Shown here: positions 31,353 through 38,116 of the stretch, one piece after another
How the letters are laid out: the number at the start of each line of letters is the position of its first letter
How positions within the stretch are numbered: the first letter of the stretch is position 1
From: an uncultured Oscillospiraceae bacterium
GTDB taxonomy: Bacteria > Bacillota > Clostridia > Oscillospirales > Ruminococcaceae
Reading direction: 5' to 3'
NCBI GenBank assembly: GCA_934446455.1
Contig: CAKSEE010000015.1
Coordinates: 1-55,938, forward strand
Length of the DNA: 55,938 nucleotides
Made by a program: the position numbers and the translations under genes
The notes under the pieces: model-generated
The model's database searches: none
What the model was told of the DNA's origin: nothing
Seen by the model: only the letters and a program-made list of their open reading frames with translations

Positions 31353-32318
31353 TTACTTTTTATCGTATATTCTGTGAAGCTCCTCCCACAAGGGCGCGGC
31401 GTTTTTCATTGTCATGTAGGCTGAGCATTCCACGCCCGAATTGAGAATCAGCTCGTCCATTTTCTCCGCAAGCCCTTCCATCTCGGAAACCGCGTGCCTG
31501 CAATGGTCTGATGCCGCCATGTCGCCAAGATTCGTGCGGCACATTACGTTCAGCATAACGCTCATCATTGCGCGCTTTGCACCGGGTCTGTAATACGCGT
31601 CCTCGCCTTCGGGGCGAATCGGGCAGCCCGACTTTATGAGCGCGTCAAAGGCGTTGGAAGTCGCGTCAAACAGCAGTTTGCGCTGTTTCCCGCTTGATTT
31701 GCGCAGGTCGCAGCCTGTTATGTAGCACAGACGGCATATAGGCACGATAAACGCCGCGTGGCACTTGTACCATGCGTCCATGTCGTCGGTCCATTTCAGC
31801 TCGTAGTCTGTTCCTGCAAACGCTTCGCTCACTATCCGGGTGATTTCCGCAGGAACGTTCTCGCCAAGCCCGCCGATTACCATTGACGGCTTGTGGAGCG
31901 AGAGAACCTCGGTGTAGTCCGCATAGCGGTTTCCGCCCGTTCCCTGAAAGCCGAACAGCACGGTTTTTCCGCCCGCTGCGATTATCTGCCGCTTCATTTC
32001 GGGAGCGGAAAGGTTATTGCCGACTAACACAACGACAGAGCAATCCGCGCCGCCAAGCGTTTTCAGCAGATTCCATTGCTGCTCGTGCTGCATTACGGAG
32101 AATGCGAGGTCGAAATGCTCCGCGGGAATCTCGCCGACCACGCGCGGCTTGTCGGTGTTTATCACCTTTTTGCCGTGGAACTTTGTGCGAAGCCCGTATT
32201 TCTCAAGCTCCTCGCGGCGTTTGCCGCGTGCAAGCACAGTTATTTCATGCCCCTTTTGCGACAGAATGTGTATCAGCAGGCTGCCGATAACTCCCGAACC
32301 GCAGACCAGTATCTTCAT
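31353..32318 (-). CDS. Ketopantoate reductase family oxidoreductase (PanE/ApbA-like)
   Basis: A cytoplasmic NAD(P)H-dependent reductase of 321 residues. The Rossmann motif GSGVIGSLLIHILSQKGHEITVLAR begins at residue 7 (only its first part is needed for the call) and the family's conserved Lys and Asn regions are recognisable (LVGNNLSA; KCHAAFIVP). By family it would reduce 2-dehydropantoate to pantoate, but many paralogs have other substrates and no other CoA-pathway gene lies nearby. AGGAGG is directly before the ATG. The gene has a consensus promoter flanked by two GTTAG...CTAAC palindromes, an arrangement not expected for a housekeeping pantothenate gene, which argues for a regulated paralog. 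Confidence 0.8.
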   Translation of the reverse strand: MKILVCGSGVIGSLLIHILSQKGHEITVLARGKRREELEKYGLRTKFHGKKVINTDKPRVVGEIPAEHFDLAFSVMQHEQQWNLLKTLGGADCSVVVLVGNNLSAPEMKRQIIAAGGKTVLFGFQGTGGNRYADYTEVLSLHKPSMVIGGLGENVPAEITRIVSEAFAGTDYELKWTDDMDAWYKCHAAFIVPICRLCYITGCDLRKSSGKQRKLLFDATSNAFDALIKSGCPIRPEGEDAYYRPGAKRAMMSVMLNVMCRTNLGDMAASDHCRHAVSEMEGLAEKMDELILNSGVECSAYMTMKNAAPLWEELHRIYDKK

Positions 32319-32330
32319 TGTCCTACCTCC

Positions 32331-32403
32331 TGTTAGTTATATCTAACAGAATAATTATAGCACCATTATGCCATTTTGTCAACAGTAGTTAGTTGAGTTT
32401 AAC
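32331..32403 (-). promoter_or_regulatory. PanE-like gene promoter with two palindromic operators
   Basis: On the minus strand TTGACA (32382-32377), 17-base spacer, TATAAT (32359-32354). A perfect palindrome TGTTAG-N6-CTAACA (32331-32348) lies between promoter and ribosome-binding site, and a related site, GTTAAACTCAACTAAC (32403-32388), lies just upstream of the -35. The same half-sites recur at 47342-47359. Confidence 0.8.
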
Positions 32404-32446
32404 ATTCTCTTAGTCGCCCTGACAATACATTCAGCACTGCAATGGC

Positions 32447-32489
32447 AACAAAAACATAAGGCGAACCTTTAATCGGGCTCGCCTCATGT
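32447..32489 (-). terminator. Terminator of the aroBAC-DUF4364 operon
   Basis: On the minus strand ACATGAGGCGA (32489-32479) pairs with TCGCCTTATGT (32464-32454), one G-T pair, followed by TTTTGTTG. Confidence 0.85.
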
Positions 32490-32490
32490 T

Positions 32491-33033
32491 TTATTGAAAG
32501 AATTTGTCGAGATAGTCCTCAAAGCCCTGCGGCGAGGACTTTATTCTGCTTTTTATCTCGTCTGCGCGCTCTGCGCTGTCGGTGTGTACCTTAAGGAAGT
32601 ATTTTTCACGCCCGCTTGCTTCGTCGCGCACGGTTATGCCGAGCGTACAGCTTCCGTCTGCGCTTTTTGCGTAGCGTACCTCAAGGCGGCAGTCACGGCG
32701 GATCGCGTCGCGGGTATATACGCGCACCGCCTCCTCAAACAGCTTTTCGCGCAGCGATACCGGCAGGGTGTTTTCAAATTCTTTTGCAGCCTTTAAGCCC
32801 AGCGCGGTGTTCGAGTACACAGTCTGACCGTTCACTTCCTGAGAGGTGCAGAGCCTTTGTGTGATATCATCAAGCGCGGCGGACATATCAAAGTAGTTCA
32901 CCGCGTCCTCATAGGACGATATTTCAAGCAGCTGCTCGCGGCTGAGCGGACAGCCGAGCGCATAAATCAGATGACAGACAAGTATCTGTATCTCGCTTTT
33001 ATCCTCTATCCTTATGCGCGGCGTTTCAACCAT
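32491..33033 (-). CDS. DUF4364 family protein
   Basis: A 180-residue protein of unknown function in the DUF4364 family, which is common in Clostridia. Its N-terminal half looks like a winged-helix unit (SEIQILVCHLIYALGCPLSR, later ITQRLCTSQEVNGQTVYSNT), so a DNA-binding role is possible. The start at 33033 has GGAGG 7 bases upstream, placed inside the end of aroC, so it is translated as the last gene of the shikimate operon. No enzyme motif is seen. Confidence 0.8.
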   Translation of the reverse strand: MVETPRIRIEDKSEIQILVCHLIYALGCPLSREQLLEISSYEDAVNYFDMSAALDDITQRLCTSQEVNGQTVYSNTALGLKAAKEFENTLPVSLREKLFEEAVRVYTRDAIRRDCRLEVRYAKSADGSCTLGITVRDEASGREKYFLKVHTDSAERADEIKSRIKSSPQGFEDYLDKFFQ

Positions 33034-33034
33034 C

Positions 33035-34126
33035 TTACATACCTCCATGTCCTTCGTTCATTGCGGAAACAAGCGCGATATTGAGCGCCGCCTCAACACA
33101 CGGAACAGCCCTTACCACAACGCATGGGTCGTGCCTGCCCTTTATTACAAGTTCCTCGGGCGTGAGCGCCTTGAAATCGACAGACTGCTGCGGACGAGCA
33201 ATAGACGGCGTGGGCTTGAACGCCGCGCGGAAAATAAGCGGCATTCCCGAGCTTATTCCGCCGAGTATCCCGCCGTGATTGTTGGTGAGCGTTTTTACGC
33301 TCCCGCCGTCAAGCACAAACGGGTCGTTGTTTTCGCTGCCGAAAAGCTCTGCGCAGCCAAAGCCGTTGCCAAACTCTATACCCTTAACTGCGGGAATTGC
33401 GAACACCAGCTGAGAAATAACGTTCTCAAGCCCGTCCATCATCGGCGAGCCTACGCCTGCGGGAAGTCCGACTGCGGCGCATTCCACTATGCCGCCAACG
33501 CTGTCAAGGTTTTCGCGCGCGGAATTTATAACGGCGCGCATTTCCTGCTCAGCACCGTCCGTAAGCACGGGAAAGCTGCGCGACTTTACCGCTTCAAGCG
33601 TCTGCGCGTCAAGCACCACGGGGTCAAAGAGAACGTCTGTAACGTCCTTTATCCGCGTGATGTGCGCGCCCGTCGTTATGCCGCGGTGAGCGAGTATCTG
33701 CGCGCATACCGCGCCCGCAAAGCACAGCGGCGCAGTTATTCTGCCCGAAAAATGCCCGCCGCCGCGCGGGTCGTTCGCGCCGTTGTAGCGCACATAGCCC
33801 GTATAATCCGCGTGAGCGGGGCGCGCAATGTGCGAGATGTTGCCGTAATCCTGCGAGTGCTGGTCGGCATTGTAAATAACAGCTGCAAGGGGAGTGCCCG
33901 TGGTGGCGCCGTTGTATACGCCCGAAAGTATCTCTGGCAGGTCTTTTTCGGAGCGAGTGGTGCTTGTTCCGTCCTTGCGGGGCGCGCGGCGCGCCATGAA
34001 CGCGAGTATCTGCTCCATGTCGAGCTTTTCGCCTGCGGGAAGACCGTCTATCACAACGCCAATGCCCCTGCCGTGGCTCTCGCCGAAAAGGGATACGGAT
34101 ATACCGCCCTTAAAGCATGACGACAT
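33035..34126 (-). CDS. aroC: Chorismate synthase
   Basis: The last enzyme of the shikimate pathway, converting EPSP to chorismate with reduced FMN. The product has 363 residues. Signatures are the N-terminal GESHGRGIGVVIDGLPAG, the RPAHADYTGYVRYN / DPRGGGHFSGRITAP region and the C-terminal GGISSGMPLIFRAAFKPTPS. The start at 34126 is chosen for GGAGGTGA upstream, and it overlaps aroA by 17 bases. Confidence 0.96.
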   Translation of the reverse strand: MSSCFKGGISVSLFGESHGRGIGVVIDGLPAGEKLDMEQILAFMARRAPRKDGTSTTRSEKDLPEILSGVYNGATTGTPLAAVIYNADQHSQDYGNISHIARPAHADYTGYVRYNGANDPRGGGHFSGRITAPLCFAGAVCAQILAHRGITTGAHITRIKDVTDVLFDPVVLDAQTLEAVKSRSFPVLTDGAEQEMRAVINSARENLDSVGGIVECAAVGLPAGVGSPMMDGLENVISQLVFAIPAVKGIEFGNGFGCAELFGSENNDPFVLDGGSVKTLTNNHGGILGGISSGMPLIFRAAFKPTPSIARPQQSVDFKALTPEELVIKGRHDPCVVVRAVPCVEAALNIALVSAMNEGHGGM

Positions 34127-35336
34127 CAAACTCACCTCCAAGAGCGCGGAAATCCTCAAAGAACGTGGGATAGCTCTTTGCAACGCATTCGGCGTTGGTT
34201 ATGGTGAGCGGCTCTGTGCAGCGCTGCGAAGCTATCGCAAGCGACATTGCAATTCGGTGGTCGTTGTAGCTGTCGCACACGCCGCCCGAAAGGGTCTTAA
34301 CGCCCTCAATATCAAGGTAATCGTCGCCCGCGGTGACCTTTGCGCCGAGCAGGTTAAGCGAAGCGGAGATAGCCTCCAGGCGGTCGCACTCCTTTATGCG
34401 CAGGCGCTTGCAGCCTGTTATGTGCGAGGGGCTGTCTGCAAACGCGGCGAGAACGGTAAGTATCGGCACAAGGTCGGGGATATCCGACGCGTCTATATCG
34501 AAGCCCGTGTAATTGCTGCCGATAGTCAGCATTCTGTCGATTATGTCGAACACGGCGCGGTCGCCCTGTACGCTTGCAGGGTTCAGCCCGAGGAGCTCAA
34601 TGCTGCTGCCAAGCTTGTTTGCAACCGCAAAGAACGCCGCCTGCGAGCAGTCGCCCTCCACGGTGTATTCGCACGGCTTGTAGCGCTGTACACCCTTAAC
34701 GGAATAGTTGCCGTTGAACTCGAGCGTTTCTATGCCAAAGCTCTGCATACATCTTACAGTGATGTCCGCATACGGCTTCGACTGAAGCGGCGAGGTGAGT
34801 ATGATGGTGCTGACGCCCTCCATAAGCGGCATAGCAAACAACAACCCCGTGATAAACTGCGAAGAAATATCGCCCGGAACAGGGAACTGCCCCGCGGTAA
34901 GTCTGCCCCTGATGTGATAGGGCATAGTGTCGCTTACAAACTCAACGCCGTGCTTCGGAAACTCGTCTATATAGGGCGTAATAGGCCTTGTCGGGAGCTT
35001 TCCGCTGCCATAGAATGTCGCCTCCACGCCGAGCGCTGCTGCAATGGGGATAATAAAGCGCAGGGTAGAGCCGGATTCACGGCAGTCTATCTCAGCCTTT
35101 TCGGGAGGGTTTTCTATACCCGTTACATAAGCCGTGCCGTTTTCAATGCGAATCTTAGCCCCGAGCGCTTCAAGCGCTGCGCAGGTAGCGTCCGTGTCCT
35201 CGCAGCCGAGAACGTCCCTGACAACGCTCTCGCCATGGGAAAGCGCTGCGCAGATAAGAGCGCGGTGCGAAATGCTCTTTGAAGGCGGTATTTTTATTGA
35301 GCCCGTCAGAGGGCGCGGTGTTATCCTTATGTTCAT
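34110..35336 (-). CDS. aroA: 3-phosphoshikimate 1-carboxyvinyltransferase (EPSP synthase)
   Basis: Transfers enolpyruvate from PEP to shikimate 3-phosphate. The product has 408 residues in two inside-out alpha/beta domains. Conserved elements include PPSKSISHRALICAALS, ESGSTLRFIIPIAAALG, GSGKLPTRPI, GDISSQFITGLLFA and ECDRLEAI with YNDHRIAMSLAI. The residue pattern around the PEP site (GSGKLPTRP rather than GDESLRKRP) suggests the shorter, divergent clostridial branch. It lies 5 bases after aroB. Confidence 0.96.
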   Translation of the reverse strand: MNIRITPRPLTGSIKIPPSKSISHRALICAALSHGESVVRDVLGCEDTDATCAALEALGAKIRIENGTAYVTGIENPPEKAEIDCRESGSTLRFIIPIAAALGVEATFYGSGKLPTRPITPYIDEFPKHGVEFVSDTMPYHIRGRLTAGQFPVPGDISSQFITGLLFAMPLMEGVSTIILTSPLQSKPYADITVRCMQSFGIETLEFNGNYSVKGVQRYKPCEYTVEGDCSQAAFFAVANKLGSSIELLGLNPASVQGDRAVFDIIDRMLTIGSNYTGFDIDASDIPDLVPILTVLAAFADSPSHITGCKRLRIKECDRLEAISASLNLLGAKVTAGDDYLDIEGVKTLSGGVCDSYNDHRIAMSLAIASQRCTEPLTITNAECVAKSYPTFFEDFRALGGEFDVVML

Positions 35337-35341
35337 TGCAT

Positions 35342-36391
35342 TCAGCCTTTCAGAAAATCCTTGTAGTCCTCAACGGAAAGCGCAACTGCGCGACTTTCGC
35401 CGATATCGCCGCATAAAACTATCTTAATTCCGTCGGAAAGGCGCTTCTTGTCGTGCAGGGAATATTCGTACAGCACGTCAATCGGCGCGGGATCGGTTAA
35501 AGGCAGACCGCATTTTTTCAGCAGCGCGTCCAGCCTGTCGGCAACACCCGCAGCGCACATTCCCTTACGCTCGCCAATATGTGTGAACACGCTCATGCCG
35601 ATAGCTACGGCGCAACCGTGCGTAAGGCCCGTGTAGTTGTAGTGCTTTTCTATCGCGTGCGCCAGCGTGTGCCCGAAGTTCAGCAGAACCCGTTCGCCCT
35701 TTTCACGCTCGTCGTTCTCAACAACCTGCGCCTTGATTTCCACGCAGCGCCTAACTATGTCGCTTATGTCCGCCTTTATGTCGCCGCTTTCAAGCAGCTC
35801 AAAAAGCTCGCGCGACTTTATCATGCCATATTTTACGACCTCCGCCATGCCGTCCGCAAAGAACTCGGGCGTGAGCGTGTCGAGTGCCTGTGTATCGCAG
35901 ATAACAAGCCTTGGCTGATAAAATGCGCCTACAAGGTTCTTTCCGCCCTCAATATCGACTGCGGTCTTTCCGCCGACCGAACTGTCCACCTGTGCCAGAA
36001 GCGACGTGGGAATCTGCACGAAGTCTATTCCGCGCATATATGTCGCCGCAGCGAAGCCCGCCGTATCTCCGACAACGCCGCCGCCGAGCGCCACAATGAA
36101 ATCGGAGCGCGTGAAACTGTTCCGCGCGAGAAAGTCGTATATCTCAAGCAGCGTTTTGTGGCATTTTGAAGCCTCTCCGTGCTGGAACACGAACTTTTCC
36201 GTGCTGAAGCCCGAAGCCTCCATCGAACGTATTACGCGGGCACTGTACAGCGCGTCCACATTGTCGTCCGTAATAATGGCAGCGCGGCGGCCGCTTACCG
36301 CCTGTGAGATAAGCTCTCCCGCTCTGTCGAGAATGCCTCTGTCTATAAGAATATCGTATTTAACGCTTGCATTGACAGTGACCTTTTGCAT
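35342..36391 (-). CDS. aroB: 3-dehydroquinate synthase
   Basis: Second shikimate-pathway enzyme, converting DAHP to 3-dehydroquinate with catalytic NAD and a divalent metal. The product has 349 residues. Signatures are ALGGGVVGDTAGFAAATYMRG, PTSLLAQVDSSVGGKTAVD and the metal-binding His region LLNFGHTLAHAIE with THGCAVAIGM. It is the first gene of the aroB-aroA-aroC-DUF4364 operon and has a promoter 50 bases upstream. Start ATG preceded by GGGAGGA. Confidence 0.96.
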   Translation of the reverse strand: MQKVTVNASVKYDILIDRGILDRAGELISQAVSGRRAAIITDDNVDALYSARVIRSMEASGFSTEKFVFQHGEASKCHKTLLEIYDFLARNSFTRSDFIVALGGGVVGDTAGFAAATYMRGIDFVQIPTSLLAQVDSSVGGKTAVDIEGGKNLVGAFYQPRLVICDTQALDTLTPEFFADGMAEVVKYGMIKSRELFELLESGDIKADISDIVRRCVEIKAQVVENDEREKGERVLLNFGHTLAHAIEKHYNYTGLTHGCAVAIGMSVFTHIGERKGMCAAGVADRLDALLKKCGLPLTDPAPIDVLYEYSLHDKKRLSDGIKIVLCGDIGESRAVALSVEDYKDFLKG

Positions 36392-36442
36392 AAATATCCT
36401 CCCGTTCGCTCTTATAGGCGTAATTCTTCATATTACTTTTTG

Positions 36443-36471
36443 ATTTTACATTATTTTGTCCGAATTGTCAA
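36443..36471 (-). promoter_or_regulatory. Sigma-A promoter of the aro operon
   Basis: On the minus strand TTGACA (36471-36466), 17-base spacer, TAAAAT (36448-36443). No T-box or other known leader element is seen. Confidence 0.8.
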
Positions 36472-36653
36472 TAGATAAAACTGAATTTTGTTCAATTTCG
36501 CCAAACCATTCATAGTGTGTTTTATGTCCAAACGCTAATTTTCCGCACAGTTATGCTATTTGTCAGCAGCTCAGGAGTGCTGCGGATTGGAATTGCATTT
36601 CATGTCAATTAGACGGGAAGTTGAAAAGTGGAGGAAAAAATATTCGACATATA

Positions 36654-36682
36654 TTGACACACTGCAACAACGGGAGTATAAT
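36654..36682 (+). promoter_or_regulatory. Sigma-A promoter of the 99-aa orphan
   Basis: TTGACA (36654-36659), 17-base spacer, TATAAT (36677-36682), an exact consensus. Confidence 0.85.
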
Positions 36683-36735
36683 AAACATACAGCAAATGCA
36701 ATTTACATGCAAAGTTCCTTTGGGAGGCAAATACC

Positions 36736-37035
36736 ATGTCAAAAGAGTTTGACGAAATAACACACGAAACCATAATGAGCGACCTGTTTTCACAGCACAA
36801 GGTAAAAAATATGCTGGGAATTATGCACGCCGTATGGGTGGGCGACAAATCAGAGGAGTGCGTTGCCCGGATAAGAGAGCTTACAAACGACAACATCTGC
36901 GACAATTATTCCAAGGTGACAGTCGGCAGTTATGCCGTTTCAGCTCTTGATTTACTGAAAATCAAGAAATACGAGGGCGAGGATCCGATTATCAGAAAGC
37001 TTATAAAAACAAAGCTTGCAAAAGGCTTAAAGTGA
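36736..37035 (+). CDS. Hypothetical protein (99 aa), strongly expressed context
   Basis: I do not recognise this protein. It is soluble, mixed-charge and predicted mainly helical, beginning MSKEFDEITHETIMSDLFSQ; it has a single Trp and two Cys (residues about 51 and 63, in EECVARI and NICDNYS). There is no signal peptide or membrane segment. It has a perfect sigma-A promoter and a GGGAGG ribosome-binding site, so it is very likely real and well expressed. Its stop overlaps the 3' end of the convergent rlmN-type gene by 9 bases. The 250 bases upstream contain a GCAGC/GCTGC hairpin near 36570 and are otherwise AT-rich. Confidence 0.75.
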   Translation: MSKEFDEITHETIMSDLFSQHKVKNMLGIMHAVWVGDKSEECVARIRELTNDNICDNYSKVTVGSYAVSALDLLKIKKYEGEDPIIRKLIKTKLAKGLK

Positions 37036-38055
37036 ACCCCCGCGCTCTGAGTGCTCCGCGCTCAGCTGCCCGCAGGCGGCATTCAGCCCGCTGCCAAACT
37101 CGCGGCGCATGGTGACCGAAACGCCGTGCTTTTTCAGCACATCGTAAAACGCCATGATACGTTCGCGCGGGCTTGCCGAAAAACCGCCCTCCGTTTCATT
37201 GTATGGTATGATGTTTACATAAAAATTCCGCGCGCCGATAAGCCCGGCAAGCTGACGGGCGTGTTCAGCAGAATCGTTCACGCCGTTAAGCATGACGTAT
37301 TCAAGCGCGGCGCGGCGGTTTGTTTTTTTGGTGTAATATTCTGCCGCAGGGATAAGCTGCGACAGGGAATAGGCGCGGTTTATCGGCATAAGTGAGTTTC
37401 TGAGCGCGTCATTCGGCGCGTGCAGGCTTATTGCAAGGTTACAGGGGTGCGGAGCGTCTGCGTATTCGTATATTTTCGGCACTATTCCGCAGGTGGATAC
37501 CGTAACGTGCCGCTCGCCGAGTTCAAGCCCTTTTCCCGCAGTAACTATCTCGCAGAAATCCCGCACTTCATTATAATTATCAAACGGCTCTCCGATACCC
37601 ATGACTGACACGCCGTTTATTTTCACGCCGAATTCGCGCGAAAGCGACAGTACCTGCCCCACTATTTCAGCGCTTGTAAGAGAGCGCTGTTTTTTTAGCA
37701 TTCCGCTGCGGCAGAACGCGCAGCCCATAGAGCAGCCCACCTGCGTTGAAACGCACACGAACGCGCCGAAACGCTGCCGCATAAGCACCGTTTCAACATA
37801 ATCGCCGCCAAGGTCGAGCAGAAGCTTTGCGGCGTCCTCGCTTTCACGGCGCTCTGCAACGCGCGGCAGCTCCTCGCAGAAGTCTGCGGCAAGTTTCTGC
37901 ATGACCCGCTCTGACATACCGAGCGCACTGAGCGGCAGCGCGCGCCTGTATATGCCGTCGAAAACTATATCCGCCTTCGCGGGGTTTTCGCCGCAGCAGC
38001 GGAAGTATTCGCGAAGAGCTGCGGGAGTCATGCCGTATATGTTTTTCTTATCCAT
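37027..38055 (-). CDS. rlmN: RlmN-type radical SAM rRNA/tRNA methyltransferase
   Basis: A 342-residue radical SAM enzyme that by family methylates C2 of adenosine 2503 in 23S rRNA and of A37 in tRNA. The iron-sulfur motif CSMGCAFC supplies Cys108, Cys112 and Cys115. The SAM and substrate region SVMGIGEPFDNYNEV is present, and a C-terminal Cys (about 328, NAACGQL) matches the second methyl-carrying cysteine of RlmN. It stands alone rather than in the common clostridial prpC/prkC neighbourhood, so it may be a second copy. Confidence 0.9.
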   Translation of the reverse strand: MDKKNIYGMTPAALREYFRCCGENPAKADIVFDGIYRRALPLSALGMSERVMQKLAADFCEELPRVAERRESEDAAKLLLDLGGDYVETVLMRQRFGAFVCVSTQVGCSMGCAFCRSGMLKKQRSLTSAEIVGQVLSLSREFGVKINGVSVMGIGEPFDNYNEVRDFCEIVTAGKGLELGERHVTVSTCGIVPKIYEYADAPHPCNLAISLHAPNDALRNSLMPINRAYSLSQLIPAAEYYTKKTNRRAALEYVMLNGVNDSAEHARQLAGLIGARNFYVNIIPYNETEGGFSASPRERIMAFYDVLKKHGVSVTMRREFGSGLNAACGQLSAEHSERGGSL

Positions 38056-38065
38056 TCTTCCCTCA

Positions 38066-38105
38066 CAAAAGTCCCTCCGGGCGCAAGCGCCGCACGGAGG
38101 GACTT
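38066..38105. terminator. Terminator between the GH2 gene and rlmN
   Basis: An 11-bp stem, 38069-38079 with 38095-38105 (AAGTCCCTCCG/CGGAGGGACTT), with a smaller GGCGC/GCGCC helix inside. On the minus strand it is followed by TTTTGTG. Confidence 0.85.
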
Positions 38106-38116
38106 GTTCTTATCAA

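Noticed and set aside
33014..35282. Two long plus-strand frames opposite aroC and aroA
   Set aside because: They are shadow frames of clear shikimate genes with conserved motifs on the minus strand.
36603..36760. 52-codon ORF starting MSIRREVEKW
   Set aside because: No ribosome-binding site, and it runs through the consensus promoter and ribosome-binding site of the 99-aa gene.
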